64,000 bases of DNA from Thiothrix sp. (GTDB lineage: Bacteria; Pseudomonadota; Gammaproteobacteria; Thiotrichales; Thiotrichaceae). A program made the position numbers and the translations under genes. The DNA is taken from assembly GCF_028714775.1 (NCBI RefSeq), contig NZ_JAQTLS010000019.1, positions 1-64,000 of the forward strand. Reading direction: 5' to 3'. How positions within the stretch are numbered: position 1 is the stretch's first letter; the number at the start of each line of letters is the position of its first letter. This document shows positions 1 to 7,372 of this stretch, piece by piece. The notes below the pieces were generated by a model. The model searched no databases. It was not told where the DNA came from and saw only the letters and a list, made by a program, of their open reading frames with translations.

Positions 1-14
1 TCGTTCAAATCCAT
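1..14 (-). CDS. 5' end of an unidentified gene running off the left edge
   Basis: An ATG at 14-12 on the minus strand is followed by codons for Asp-Leu-Asn before the window ends. It is preceded by a textbook ribosome binding site, AGGAG, six bases upstream. The strong site makes it likely that a real gene starts here, but four codons do not allow any identification. Confidence 0.55.
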
Positions 15-62
15 GACACTCTCCTGCTTGGTCGCTGAGAGTGGAGCAGATCCTCGGCGGGC

Positions 63-91
63 TTTCAACCTTTCAAGGTCAGGCTTATAAA
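63..91 (+). promoter_or_regulatory. possible sigma70 promoter for the acidic peptide gene
   Basis: TTTCAA (63-68) and TATAAA (86-91) are separated by 17 bases, about 65 bases upstream of the start of the small acidic protein. The match is moderate and unsupported by any other signal. Confidence 0.35.
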
Positions 92-157
92 ATCAATTGG
101 TTATGGTTTTTGTCGTGTACAGAGAATTTACCCATAACATTCAAAGAGGAACGTTTT

Positions 158-274
158 ATGTCAGACAATACTGAAACTGAAGTCGTCGAAACCATCGTCG
201 TTGCTGAAGACGCACCTGCTGAAGACGCACCTGCCGAAGACGCACCTGCCGAAGACGGCGCTCCGGCTGAATAA
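158..274 (+). CDS. 38-residue acidic protein with AEDAP repeats, unknown function
   Basis: The protein is very acidic. After an N-terminal segment rich in Thr, Glu and Val it has a tandem pentapeptide repeat, Ala-Glu-Asp-Ala-Pro, encoded by near-identical 15-base units at 203-217, 218-232 and 233-247 and a partial fourth. ATG 158 is chosen because AAAGAGGAACG sits just upstream. An in-frame ATG at 41 would add 39 residues of different composition without a binding site. A strong hairpin follows the stop, as expected for a small monocistronic gene. There is no signal peptide or membrane segment. I do not recognise a family. The repeats are the only feature and could have grown by slippage. Confidence 0.6.
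   Translation: MSDNTETEVVETIVVAEDAPAEDAPAEDAPAEDGAPAE
203..259 (+). repeat. 15-bp tandem repeat inside the acidic peptide gene
   Basis: GCTGAAGACGCACCT occurs twice, a one-base variant follows, then a truncated unit. The unit length is a multiple of three, so copy number could change without breaking the reading frame. Confidence 0.8.
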
Positions 275-282
275 GCCCCCCT

Positions 283-326
283 GTTTCCCCGGAATAACTG
301 CCTATAGGCAGCGGTTACGGGGAAAC
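283..326 (+). terminator. hairpin after the acidic peptide gene
   Basis: GTTTCCCC (283-290) pairs with GGGGAAAC (319-326), and the inside continues with AACTGCC/GGCAGCGGTT-type pairing around a TATA loop. There is no clear T-run, so it may be a weak terminator or a shared structure. It overlaps the last codons of the converging membrane protein gene. Confidence 0.5.
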
Positions 327-1070
327 CTCCTCGCACCCACATGATTCTTGATCTTGCTGGTATTCGTGCAAAACGGCGATCTTTTGCCAGATTTTCCGTG
401 ACAAGTCATTGGTGAGGGATTCCACATCATTCACTGCATCATACAGCACCGAGTCGTTGAAATTTTGCGCGTAATAAGCTGCCAATTTGCCAATAAGCGA
501 GAGCATCTCGCTGCAATAATCCAAATAACGGATCAGCGCAAACGCATCCAAGTTGCGTGATGGGGAAGAGGCGGTGCGTTCCGCCCGATTGAGGATGTAA
601 CTGGGGTCTTTGGTCAACTGGTGCATATCCACCACATGTGCGATAGCCCGCAACTCATGGATGGCAGCCAACGCACGGCTACGTTTGAAACGCTGTTCAT
701 AGGTAATCAGGAACAGTACCCACAGACCCAGCAGAAAAGTGCCGCTCATCACCGCTTCCACCGCTTGCAGAAAATTGCCCGCATCACCTGCTGGATTAGA
801 CAGCAACGCCATCAACGGCCCGTATGTGAAAATTAGCGGAACACCCAACACCCCCAACACGGAAACAAGCGCCAACAAACGTAAACCAAGATTCGGGCGG
901 GCAATCCAACACGCTTTGGCCTTAAGGGTATCGACCATACTGCTCAATTCTTGGCATACCCCAAGCAAATTAGCATCGGGGAAACGCTCCCGGATACGTT
1001 GGCACAAGCACTGGTTGGTTTGCTTGATACGGTCAACCTCCAAGCGCCGATAATAGGAAAATTGCGTCAC
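315..1070 (-). CDS. two-TM membrane protein of unknown function, last gene of the pyk-like/phoU operon
   Basis: The 251-residue protein has two hydrophobic segments, about residues 61-83 and 105-124, separated by a short loop. They are flanked by a Cys-containing N-terminal domain (about 1-55) and a mostly helical C-terminal domain (about 130-251) ending in a Cys-Gly-Cys motif. The start is GTG at 1070, overlapping the phoU stop by four bases (GTGA), so the two genes are probably translationally coupled. I do not recognise the family. Its operon with phoU and a pyruvate kinase-like gene, divergent from pstS, suggests a role linked to phosphate or energy status; that is inference from position only. 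Confidence 0.75.
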   Translation of the reverse strand: MTQFSYYRRLEVDRIKQTNQCLCQRIRERFPDANLLGVCQELSSMVDTLKAKACWIARPNLGLRLLALVSVLGVLGVPLIFTYGPLMALLSNPAGDAGNFLQAVEAVMSGTFLLGLWVLFLITYEQRFKRSRALAAIHELRAIAHVVDMHQLTKDPSYILNRAERTASSPSRNLDAFALIRYLDYCSEMLSLIGKLAAYYAQNFNDSVLYDAVNDVESLTNDLSRKIWQKIAVLHEYQQDQESCGCEEVSP

Positions 1071-1768
1071 ACTTTGACTCCGAACTTGGTATGGCGCACA
1101 TCCCTACCTTCCACCAGATAAACCACGTATTCACATAAATTTTTGGCGTGGTCGCCTATCCGCTCCAAAGAACGGGCATGACGCATGGTATTGAAACCAT
1201 GCCGGATATTGCGTGAGTCTTCGGTCATGTGCAAAAACAAGCAACGGGACAGGCGCTCAAACTCTTGGTCAACTGCCAAGTCACTGAGTGACACAACTTT
1301 GGCTTGTTCAACGTCCAGACGTTCAAATGCATCCAATGCATCACCCAACATGGTTTGGACTTGTTCCCCCAATTGGCGGAATTCAGTATCCAGTTCCCCC
1401 TCAAAAGTTCCTTTGCCAGATTTCCTAGAAAGGCCAACCACATGCCTAGCCATTTTCCCGGCTTCATCCCCAATCCGTTCCAAATCCGTGACAATCTTGA
1501 TCGCAACAATCAAAAAACGTAAATCGCTAGCAACAGGCTGGCGGCACGCAATGACATCCACACACAAGCTGTCTAACGAAACCTCCAGCGCATTGACCTT
1601 CTGATCCAATACCAACACCTCGGCAGCGTGCTTATGGTTTTGTGTCATCAGCGCATGAAGCGCGTAGGCCACTTGCGTCTCGACCAAACGCCCCATCAAG
1701 ATCAGTTTTCCCTTGAGGGTTGCCAACTCGTTGCTGTAACCCTGAGAGGTGTGCGTGTTTATTTCCAT
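1067..1768 (-). CDS. phoU: PhoU family phosphate-signalling regulator (first copy)
   Basis: The protein has about 233 residues, the usual PhoU length, and two copies of the three-helix PhoU repeat. Each carries the metal-binding signature, DLERIGDEA in the first half and SLERIGDHAKN in the second. PhoU links the Pst transporter to the PhoR sensor and restrains the Pho response when phosphate is ample. The start at 1768 (Met-Glu-Ile-Asn) matches the N-terminus of the second PhoU in this window and has GAAGGG upstream. An alternative ATG at 1822 overlaps the pyk-like stop (ATGA) and would add 18 residues. It is paralogous to the gene at 9562-10293 but sits in a different, minus-strand operon. 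Confidence 0.9.
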   Translation of the reverse strand: MEINTHTSQGYSNELATLKGKLILMGRLVETQVAYALHALMTQNHKHAAEVLVLDQKVNALEVSLDSLCVDVIACRQPVASDLRFLIVAIKIVTDLERIGDEAGKMARHVVGLSRKSGKGTFEGELDTEFRQLGEQVQTMLGDALDAFERLDVEQAKVVSLSDLAVDQEFERLSRCLFLHMTEDSRNIRHGFNTMRHARSLERIGDHAKNLCEYVVYLVEGRDVRHTKFGVKV

Positions 1769-1818
1769 ACTATTTGTACCCTTCACCGTAGCTGTTTGTT
1801 GATCCATTGCCATTACGC

Positions 1819-3645
1819 TCATAACCCGCCGTGCCGACACACCCGCAAAGGCCGCATCATCAGGCGACGTTTGTGGTAATGGCTTTCCATGCGTTGCATG
1901 ATCCCATCCAGAAAACGCACGGTTTCTACGATGTTCGGCCCTTTGTTGAGCATGGCGCATTCGGCACGGATGCTCATCGCGGCGTCGGTCACTTCAGCAC
2001 GCGAAGGCGCACCTTTTTTCGCCATGCTTTCCAGAATCTGGGTTGCCCAGATCACCGGGATGTGGGCGGCTTCGCACAGCCAAAGGATTTCTTCTTGCAC
2101 TTCAGAAAGGCGCTCAAAGCCAACTTCCACCGCCAAATCACCCCGCGCCACCATGACACCCAACTTGGGGGAACGCAGCGCGGTCAGCAAAATCGCAGGC
2201 AGGTTTTCAAACGCAGTACGGTTTTCGATTTTGAGGATAATGCCGGTATCGGGAATGCCCAGCCGTTGCAGGTGGGCTTGCAGGGTTGCCACATCTTGCG
2301 GAGCACGCACGAAGGACAGCGCCACCATATCGACTTTGCCCGCCATCGCTTCCAAGTCGGCTATGTCTTTATCGGTCAGCGCGGGGATGTGGAATTCAGT
2401 ATCCGGGAAGTTGATGCCTTTTTCTGTCCGCAGTTTTGCCCCACCCGGCGGGGTATGGGTAATGCACAAGCCAATTTCTTCCCCGTCGTTGGTTTCCACC
2501 ACGCCCCCAATTTTGCCGTCATCCAGCCACGCTTGCTGCCCTATGTGGACGGTGGTGAAAGCTTCCGCCAAGGTGCAATGGATACGCGCTGGCTCGATTT
2601 GCTCACCATCCGCATTGCGTTCAGCGGGATGCCCCGGTTCATCCAGACGGGTCAGGATCAAGCTGTCGCCCCGTTGCAAAGCAATCGGCGGAACCACCTG
2701 ACAAACATTAACCAGCCTGCCTTTACCGAGTTTCTTACCCGCCCGTTTGAAAATCAGCTTGGTGTGTTCTTCTAAATAGGTCGTATGCCCGACTTCCACC
2801 AAGCGGGCGTGCTGGTGTTCTGCCACGATGCGCAATTCGCGGTCGGCATCACGCCCATCGGTCAGTTGGATGTAATCGCCGCAGCGGGTTTCTGTCAGCG
2901 TCTTGCCGTGGACTTCCAGCGTGGGGGCATCATGCTCAACCGCTTCACCACCTTCGGGAACTAACCAGATACGCCCCGGCAATTGGATGCGCCCAAACAT
3001 ATCACGCACGGGTTTTACTTTAAGCACACGCCCAGCAACGCCAATACTGCCCGTGCGTAGTTTCGGCCCTGCCAGATCAAGCTCGGTTTTGCAGGTTTTA
3101 CCCGTCGCCGCTTCGGCACTGCGCAAATTGGCGAGCATCTGTTGCCAAACGGCGGCATTGTCGTGGGCGCAATTGATACGCATAACATCCATCCCCGCTT
3201 CCAGCAGGTTTTCAATCAACAGCGGGCTATCCGCAGCTTCGGATGGCATTGTCACCATAATACGGACTTCACGGTGCTGCGGGCGGGAACCGAACAAAGC
3301 ATCCGCACAAGCTTCCAACCGTTGGGTGCTCGACGTTACCGAAATTGGGGCAGGCGGTGCTACTGTCTGCGGGTTTCCGGTCAGGCATTGCAAGGCAGCA
3401 ATAACACTGTTGAGGGTTGCAAGGGTGTGTGCTTCCAGAATCCCCAGTGAAGATAAGCCGCGCTGAATCAACTCCAGTTGCACTTCCCGAAGCTCATGGC
3501 TGCGCACCGAAAGGTAATGCAACAGGTTTTGCGCCGAAGCCCCATGAACCGCATCGACAGCTTCAAGCTCTGGGTATTGTGCTGCAAAAACAATTGCTTG
3601 CTCACGAATTCTTAGCAACTCGCCCAGTAAATAGTCATCATCCAT
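1819..3645 (-). CDS. pyruvate kinase-like protein with N-terminal extension and no C-terminal domain
   Basis: The 608-residue protein has an unrecognised, largely helical N-terminal region (about 1-120) followed by a pyruvate kinase barrel. Visible elements: MRINCAH (155-161, normally RLNFSH), DLAGPKLRTG (190-199), an enlarged lid region (about 200-390), LKIEN with the catalytic Lys472 and metal-binding Glu474, ARGDLAVE with Asp503, and ATQILESM with Thr535. The usual C-terminal allosteric domain is missing; the chain ends about 70 residues after the active-site Thr. The catalytic residues I can check are kept, but a Ser of the potassium site appears replaced by Ala. It would convert PEP and ADP to pyruvate and ATP. 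Its operon with phoU, divergent from pstS, hints at control by phosphate. It is probably not the only pyruvate kinase of the cell. Confidence 0.8.
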   Translation of the reverse strand: MDDDYLLGELLRIREQAIVFAAQYPELEAVDAVHGASAQNLLHYLSVRSHELREVQLELIQRGLSSLGILEAHTLATLNSVIAALQCLTGNPQTVAPPAPISVTSSTQRLEACADALFGSRPQHREVRIMVTMPSEAADSPLLIENLLEAGMDVMRINCAHDNAAVWQQMLANLRSAEAATGKTCKTELDLAGPKLRTGSIGVAGRVLKVKPVRDMFGRIQLPGRIWLVPEGGEAVEHDAPTLEVHGKTLTETRCGDYIQLTDGRDADRELRIVAEHQHARLVEVGHTTYLEEHTKLIFKRAGKKLGKGRLVNVCQVVPPIALQRGDSLILTRLDEPGHPAERNADGEQIEPARIHCTLAEAFTTVHIGQQAWLDDGKIGGVVETNDGEEIGLCITHTPPGGAKLRTEKGINFPDTEFHIPALTDKDIADLEAMAGKVDMVALSFVRAPQDVATLQAHLQRLGIPDTGIILKIENRTAFENLPAILLTALRSPKLGVMVARGDLAVEVGFERLSEVQEEILWLCEAAHIPVIWATQILESMAKKGAPSRAEVTDAAMSIRAECAMLNKGPNIVETVRFLDGIMQRMESHYHKRRLMMRPLRVCRHGGL

Positions 3646-3735
3646 AAGTCATAATCCATCGTATGTGCATGTAAAATCCCAAGGATGCTACGCCGCGCAC
3701 ATTGCAAAATGATGACAGCCGCCGACAAAAGGTAT

Positions 3736-3790
3736 CGTCATCATTCTTTCATATAAGTGCCATAAAAATTTCATTAAGAACCGCTACGAT
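3736..3790 (+). promoter_or_regulatory. Pho box array and promoter for pstS
   Basis: Four 7-base units repeat with 11-base periodicity: CGTCATC (3736), TTTCATA (3747), TGCCATA (3758) and TTTCATT (3769), each separated by a 4-base AT-rich spacer. This is the architecture of PhoB binding sites (CTGTCAT direct repeats). TACGAT at 3785-3790 lies nine bases after the last unit, where the -10 element of a PhoB-activated promoter is expected. The array lies in the 189-base divergent region between the pyk-like gene and pstS, so it could serve both. Confidence 0.8.
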
Positions 3791-3834
3791 TCGCGCAAAT
3801 CCACTCCCGGATTCTTTTTTGCAGGAGACTTTTA

Positions 3835-4878
3835 ATGAAACAACTCACTCTGGCAGTCGCTTTGGGCTTAGTAGCTGCATCTGGTGTTGCGCAAGCACGC
3901 GATAACATCGAAATCGTTGGTTCTTCTACGGTATACCCATTCGCCACGGCTGTTGCGGAACAGTTCGCCAAGAAGACAGGCATGGCTGCACCGAAAGTTG
4001 AATCCACTGGTACTGGCGGTGGCATGAAGCTGTTCTGCGCAGGCGCTGGTGTCGATTCCCCAGACATCACCAATGCTTCACGCCGCATGAAAAAGAGCGA
4101 GATGGAAACTTGCCAGAAAAATGGCGTTGATGCTGTCACTGAAGTCAAAATCGGCTTCGACGGTATCGCTGTTGCTAACGCCAAATCTGCACCTGAAATC
4201 AAACTGTCCCGCCGTGAACTGTACTTGGCATTGGCGAAAGACGTGCCAACTGGCCCTAACGGTGAGTTGCAACCCAACACTTACACCACATGGAAGCAAA
4301 TCAACCCAGCGATGGCTGACGTGAAAATTGAAGTCATGGGGCCACCACCTACTTCCGGTACTCGTGACGCACTGGCTGAGTTGGGTATGGAAAAAGGCTG
4401 CTTGCTGTTCGCTGGTATGCCAGAACTGAAAAAGAAAGACGAAAAAGCTTTCAAAGCAGCCTGCACCACCGTGCGTGAAGACGGTGCTTACATCGAAGCA
4501 GGTGAAAACGACAACCTGATCGTACAAAAACTGCAAGCCAACCCAGATTCCGTTGGTATCTTCGGTTACAGCTTCCTCGACCAAAACCGTGACAGCCTGA
4601 AAGCCGCGCCTATTGATGGCGTTGACATCAGCTATGAAAGCATTTCTGGCGGTCAATATAAACTGTCCCGCCCCCTGTTCTTCTACGTGAAAAACAGCCA
4701 CGTTGACCAAGTAAAAGGCATCAAGGAATACATGGCAGAATTCGCCAGCGAAGCAGCCTTAAGTGCTGACGGTTACTTGGCAGAGAAAGGCTTGGTTGCC
4801 CTGCCTGCGGCTGAAAAGAGTGCATCCATCGCCGCTGCCACCGCCCTGACACCTGTCTCGATCAATGTATTAAAATAA
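3835..4878 (+). CDS. pstS: PstS, periplasmic phosphate-binding protein
   Basis: The 347-residue precursor starts with a signal peptide (about residues 1-21, ending Ala-Gln-Ala) and then the PstS hallmark VGSSTVYPF. Further phosphate-pocket elements are the TGTGGG stretch and the TSGTRD motif in the second lobe. It delivers inorganic phosphate to the PstCAB membrane complex. A good ribosome binding site (CAGGAGA) precedes ATG 3835. It is transcribed alone: Pho boxes stand upstream and an intrinsic terminator follows, and the permease genes come after olsB with their own Pho box. High, separate expression of the binding protein is common in Pst systems. Confidence 0.95.
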   Translation: MKQLTLAVALGLVAASGVAQARDNIEIVGSSTVYPFATAVAEQFAKKTGMAAPKVESTGTGGGMKLFCAGAGVDSPDITNASRRMKKSEMETCQKNGVDAVTEVKIGFDGIAVANAKSAPEIKLSRRELYLALAKDVPTGPNGELQPNTYTTWKQINPAMADVKIEVMGPPPTSGTRDALAELGMEKGCLLFAGMPELKKKDEKAFKAACTTVREDGAYIEAGENDNLIVQKLQANPDSVGIFGYSFLDQNRDSLKAAPIDGVDISYESISGGQYKLSRPLFFYVKNSHVDQVKGIKEYMAEFASEAALSADGYLAEKGLVALPAAEKSASIAAATALTPVSINVLK

Positions 4879-4905
4879 GGCGATCTCTCCACGTGTTGAA
4901 CCTTG

Positions 4906-4932
4906 AAGGGGCAGTTTTCTGCCCCTTTTTAT
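4906..4932 (+). terminator. intrinsic terminator after pstS
   Basis: AAGGGGCAG and CTGCCCCTT form a nine-base stem with a TTTT loop, followed by a T-run. It separates pstS from olsB. Confidence 0.9.
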
Positions 4933-4967
4933 TGTCCAAACAATAATTTAACCATCCTGCAAAATAA

Positions 4968-4985
4968 CTGTCATTCGCGTGTCAC
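4968..4985 (+). promoter_or_regulatory. Pho box upstream of the olsB-like gene
   Basis: CTGTCAT (4968-4974), TCGC, then GTGTCAC (4979-4985) is a near-perfect 7-4-7 Pho box. It lies 45 bases upstream of the olsB-like start. Possible -10 sequences are TTTAAG (4994-4999) or GATAAA (5007-5012). Confidence 0.75.
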
Positions 4986-5030
4986 ACGGGCTTTTTAAGC
5001 TGTCGGGATAAACTTATGAGGAGTGTATCC

Positions 5031-5837
5031 ATGACTGCTGCCATCCACCATGACGCACAAGACCTGCGCAAACCCCTGCCCCTGTTACGGGTAGAACTGG
5101 CAACTACCCCGGAGGACGTTTACGCCTCCCAGCGCCTGCGCTACGAGATTTTCGCCAAAGAGCAAGGCGCACACTTGGAAAGCGCCCGCGAAGGCATCGA
5201 CCGCGACTATTACGATGACTATTGCCACCATCTGCTGGTACGCCGCACCGACACCCATGAAGTGGTGGGTTCCACGCGCATCCTGACCACGCCGAATGCA
5301 CGCCGGGCAGGCAGCTTTTACTCTGAAACCGAGTTCGACCTGCACAAGCTGTTCCCCCAATTGCGCGGCAATGCGATTGAAATCGGGCGCACCTGCATCC
5401 ACCCCGATTTCCGTAATGGCGCGGGCATTGGCATGTTGTGGTTGGGCTTGGCGCAATTCATGGAAATGCACAAAGTGGATTACATGTTCGGCTGCGCCAG
5501 CATCAGCATGAATGACGGTGGTGCGCAAGTTTCAGCGATCATGAATGACGCCCGCCTCAATAACCTTGCCCCCGAAACGCTGCGGGTAAAACCTTTGATG
5601 CACCTGCTGCCCGCGCAGCCTGCCGCCAAGGTTGCGATGCCGCCGCTGCTGAAGGCTTACCTGAAACTCGGCGCATGGGTTGCGGGCGAACCGTGCCTTG
5701 ACCCCGATTTCAACGTGGCTGACATTTTCATCCTGCTGGACGTGAATAATTTGAACACCCGTTACCACCGCCATTTCGTACAAGGTAGTCTACAAAAGCG
5801 CCCAGCCAGCGAAGTCAGCCTGTTGCGGGCAGCGTAA
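5031..5837 (+). CDS. olsB: OlsB-like L-ornithine N-alpha-acyltransferase (ornithine lipid synthesis)
   Basis: This 268-residue protein belongs to the GNAT-related family that includes OlsB, which transfers a 3-hydroxyacyl chain from acyl carrier protein to ornithine in the first step of phosphorus-free ornithine lipid synthesis. Supporting stretches are RLRYEIFAKEQG near the N-terminus, the DYDDYCHHLLV region, EIGRTCIHPDFR, DYMFGCASIS and the C-terminal KAYLKLGAWV...DVADIFILL-like block with a terminal RYHRHF. ATG 5031 is chosen over 5016 because AGGAG lies seven bases upstream of it. A Pho box precedes the gene and pst genes flank it, fitting membrane lipid replacement during phosphate limitation. 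The partner O-acyltransferase (OlsA) is not in this window. A different N-acyl amino acid synthase of the same family is possible. Confidence 0.85.
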   Translation: MTAAIHHDAQDLRKPLPLLRVELATTPEDVYASQRLRYEIFAKEQGAHLESAREGIDRDYYDDYCHHLLVRRTDTHEVVGSTRILTTPNARRAGSFYSETEFDLHKLFPQLRGNAIEIGRTCIHPDFRNGAGIGMLWLGLAQFMEMHKVDYMFGCASISMNDGGAQVSAIMNDARLNNLAPETLRVKPLMHLLPAQPAAKVAMPPLLKAYLKLGAWVAGEPCLDPDFNVADIFILLDVNNLNTRYHRHFVQGSLQKRPASEVSLLRAA

Positions 5838-5885
5838 GGGCGTGCTGCTCAGTAAAAACGCTATCTACACAAAACCATTAACAGA

Positions 5886-5919
5886 ATGTAACAATTCTGT
5901 CATATTTCCCGCCTACAAT
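5886..5919 (+). promoter_or_regulatory. Pho box and -10 element for pstCAB-phoU
   Basis: ATGTAAC (5886-5892), AATT, then CTGTCAT (5897-5903) forms a 7-4-7 Pho box. TACAAT at 5914-5919 starts ten bases after its end, the ideal place for the -10 element of a PhoB-activated promoter. Confidence 0.8.
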
Positions 5920-5971
5920 CCGGGCATCTCCGCTGCCGTCCCGGCTGACCATTTCTGACTTAGGGGTTTCC

Positions 5972-7360
5972 ATGAGTACACTAGGCATATTGCTTACACT
6001 GTTGGCGCTAACAGCCTTCAGTTATTTCATAGGCCGTAAGCGCTCACTAGCGGTCGCAACCCGTAGCAAGCGCGGGGGCAATAACCTGCATTCCCTGCCC
6101 GGTTACTACGGTTATCTGGTCGCCGTTTGGTGCGGCATTCCTGCCTTGGTGATACTGCTGTTGTGGTCGGGACTATCCGATTCGATCATTACCCAAATGA
6201 CGCTGGCTCACTTGCCTGCTGAGTTGCAAAACCAGTCTGGCGACCAAGTGAGTTTGATCAGCAACCAAATCCGTAACCTTGTGGCTAACGGGATAGAAAC
6301 CGCCAACGACCCCGCAATGAAGGTTGCCGCCGAGGAATACAGCCGCCTGCAAACCATCAGCAGCATGGCGAAAACCGTAATGGTTTTGGTGGTGGCAATT
6401 GCCGGTTTTGCTGTCGGGATGCGCTTCATCAAGCCTAGCACCCGCGCCCGCAACCAAGTGGAACGGGTCATCCAATACACGATGATCCTGTGTGCTGCCA
6501 TTGCCATCCTCACCACTGTGGGCATTGTGATGTCAGTGCTGTTTGAATCAGTGCGCTTTTTTGGCGAAGTCCCTGCAACCGATTTCCTGTTCGGCACACA
6601 CTGGAGTCCACAAACCGCGATCCGTGCGGATCAGGTGGGTGGTTCAGGCTCATTCGGCGCTATTCCGCTGTTTGTCGGCACGTTGCTGATTTCTGCCATT
6701 GCCCTGCTGATTGCCGTGCCGTTGGGTCTAATGTCAGCCATTTACTTATCCGAATATGCTAGCCCCTTCATGCGTGCCTACATCAAGCCAGCGCTGGAAA
6801 TTCTGGCGGGCATCCCAACCGTGGTATACGGCTTCTTTGCCGCCCTCACGGTTGCCCCCTTCATCCGTGATATGGGTGCTGCCATTGGCTTGAACGTCGC
6901 CTCGGAAAGTGCCTTGGCTGCGGGCGTGGTTATGGGTGTCATGATCATCCCCTTCATGTCCTCGCTTTCGGATGACGTAATCAACGCTGTACCCCAAGCG
7001 ATGCGCGACGGCTCTTACGGCATGGGTGCAACCAAATCTGAAACCATCAAACAAGTGGTGTTACCCGCAGCCCTGCCGGGGATTGTCGGCGCATTCCTGC
7101 TGGCAGCTTCCCGTGCTATCGGTGAAACCATGATCGTGGTGATGGCGGCTGGCCTTTCTGCCAACCTTACCGTTAACCCGCTGGAAGCCGTGACCACAGT
7201 GACCGTGCAAATCGTCACCTTGCTGACGGGCGACCAAGAGTTTGACAGCGCGAAAACGCTGGCGGCCTTTGCCTTGGGCTTGGCACTGTTTGTTGTCACC
7301 CTGATCCTCAATATCCTTGCGCTGCACATCGTGCGCAAATACCGCGAACAGTACGAGTAA
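5972..7360 (+). CDS. pstC: PstC, phosphate ABC transporter permease
   Basis: The 462-residue inner-membrane protein is longer than E. coli PstC because of an N-terminal extension with its own TM segments (about residues 2-22 and 48-68) and a soluble loop before the conserved permease core (about residues 225-460). The core contains the binding-protein-dependent transport EAA-type loop (the DGSYGMGATKSETIKQVVLPAALPG region, about 345-370). It pairs with PstA to form the channel for phosphate from PstS. AGGGG precedes the start. It heads the pstC-pstA-pstB-phoU operon behind its own Pho box. Confidence 0.95.
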   Translation: MSTLGILLTLLALTAFSYFIGRKRSLAVATRSKRGGNNLHSLPGYYGYLVAVWCGIPALVILLLWSGLSDSIITQMTLAHLPAELQNQSGDQVSLISNQIRNLVANGIETANDPAMKVAAEEYSRLQTISSMAKTVMVLVVAIAGFAVGMRFIKPSTRARNQVERVIQYTMILCAAIAILTTVGIVMSVLFESVRFFGEVPATDFLFGTHWSPQTAIRADQVGGSGSFGAIPLFVGTLLISAIALLIAVPLGLMSAIYLSEYASPFMRAYIKPALEILAGIPTVVYGFFAALTVAPFIRDMGAAIGLNVASESALAAGVVMGVMIIPFMSSLSDDVINAVPQAMRDGSYGMGATKSETIKQVVLPAALPGIVGAFLLAASRAIGETMIVVMAAGLSANLTVNPLEAVTTVTVQIVTLLTGDQEFDSAKTLAAFALGLALFVVTLILNILALHIVRKYREQYE

Positions 7361-7372
7361 GCAGGAGTCCGT

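Noticed and set aside
41-157. Upstream extension of the acidic peptide gene to ATG 41
   Set aside because: The composition changes abruptly, no binding site precedes ATG 41, and AGAGGAACG directly precedes ATG 158.
203-259. Tandem repeats considered as a CRISPR array
   Set aside because: The units are contiguous 15-base coding repeats with no spacers.
1831-2775. 314-codon plus-strand ORF antisense to the pyruvate kinase-like gene
   Set aside because: It is a shadow of a strongly supported gene, rich in His, Arg and Gln, without a binding site.
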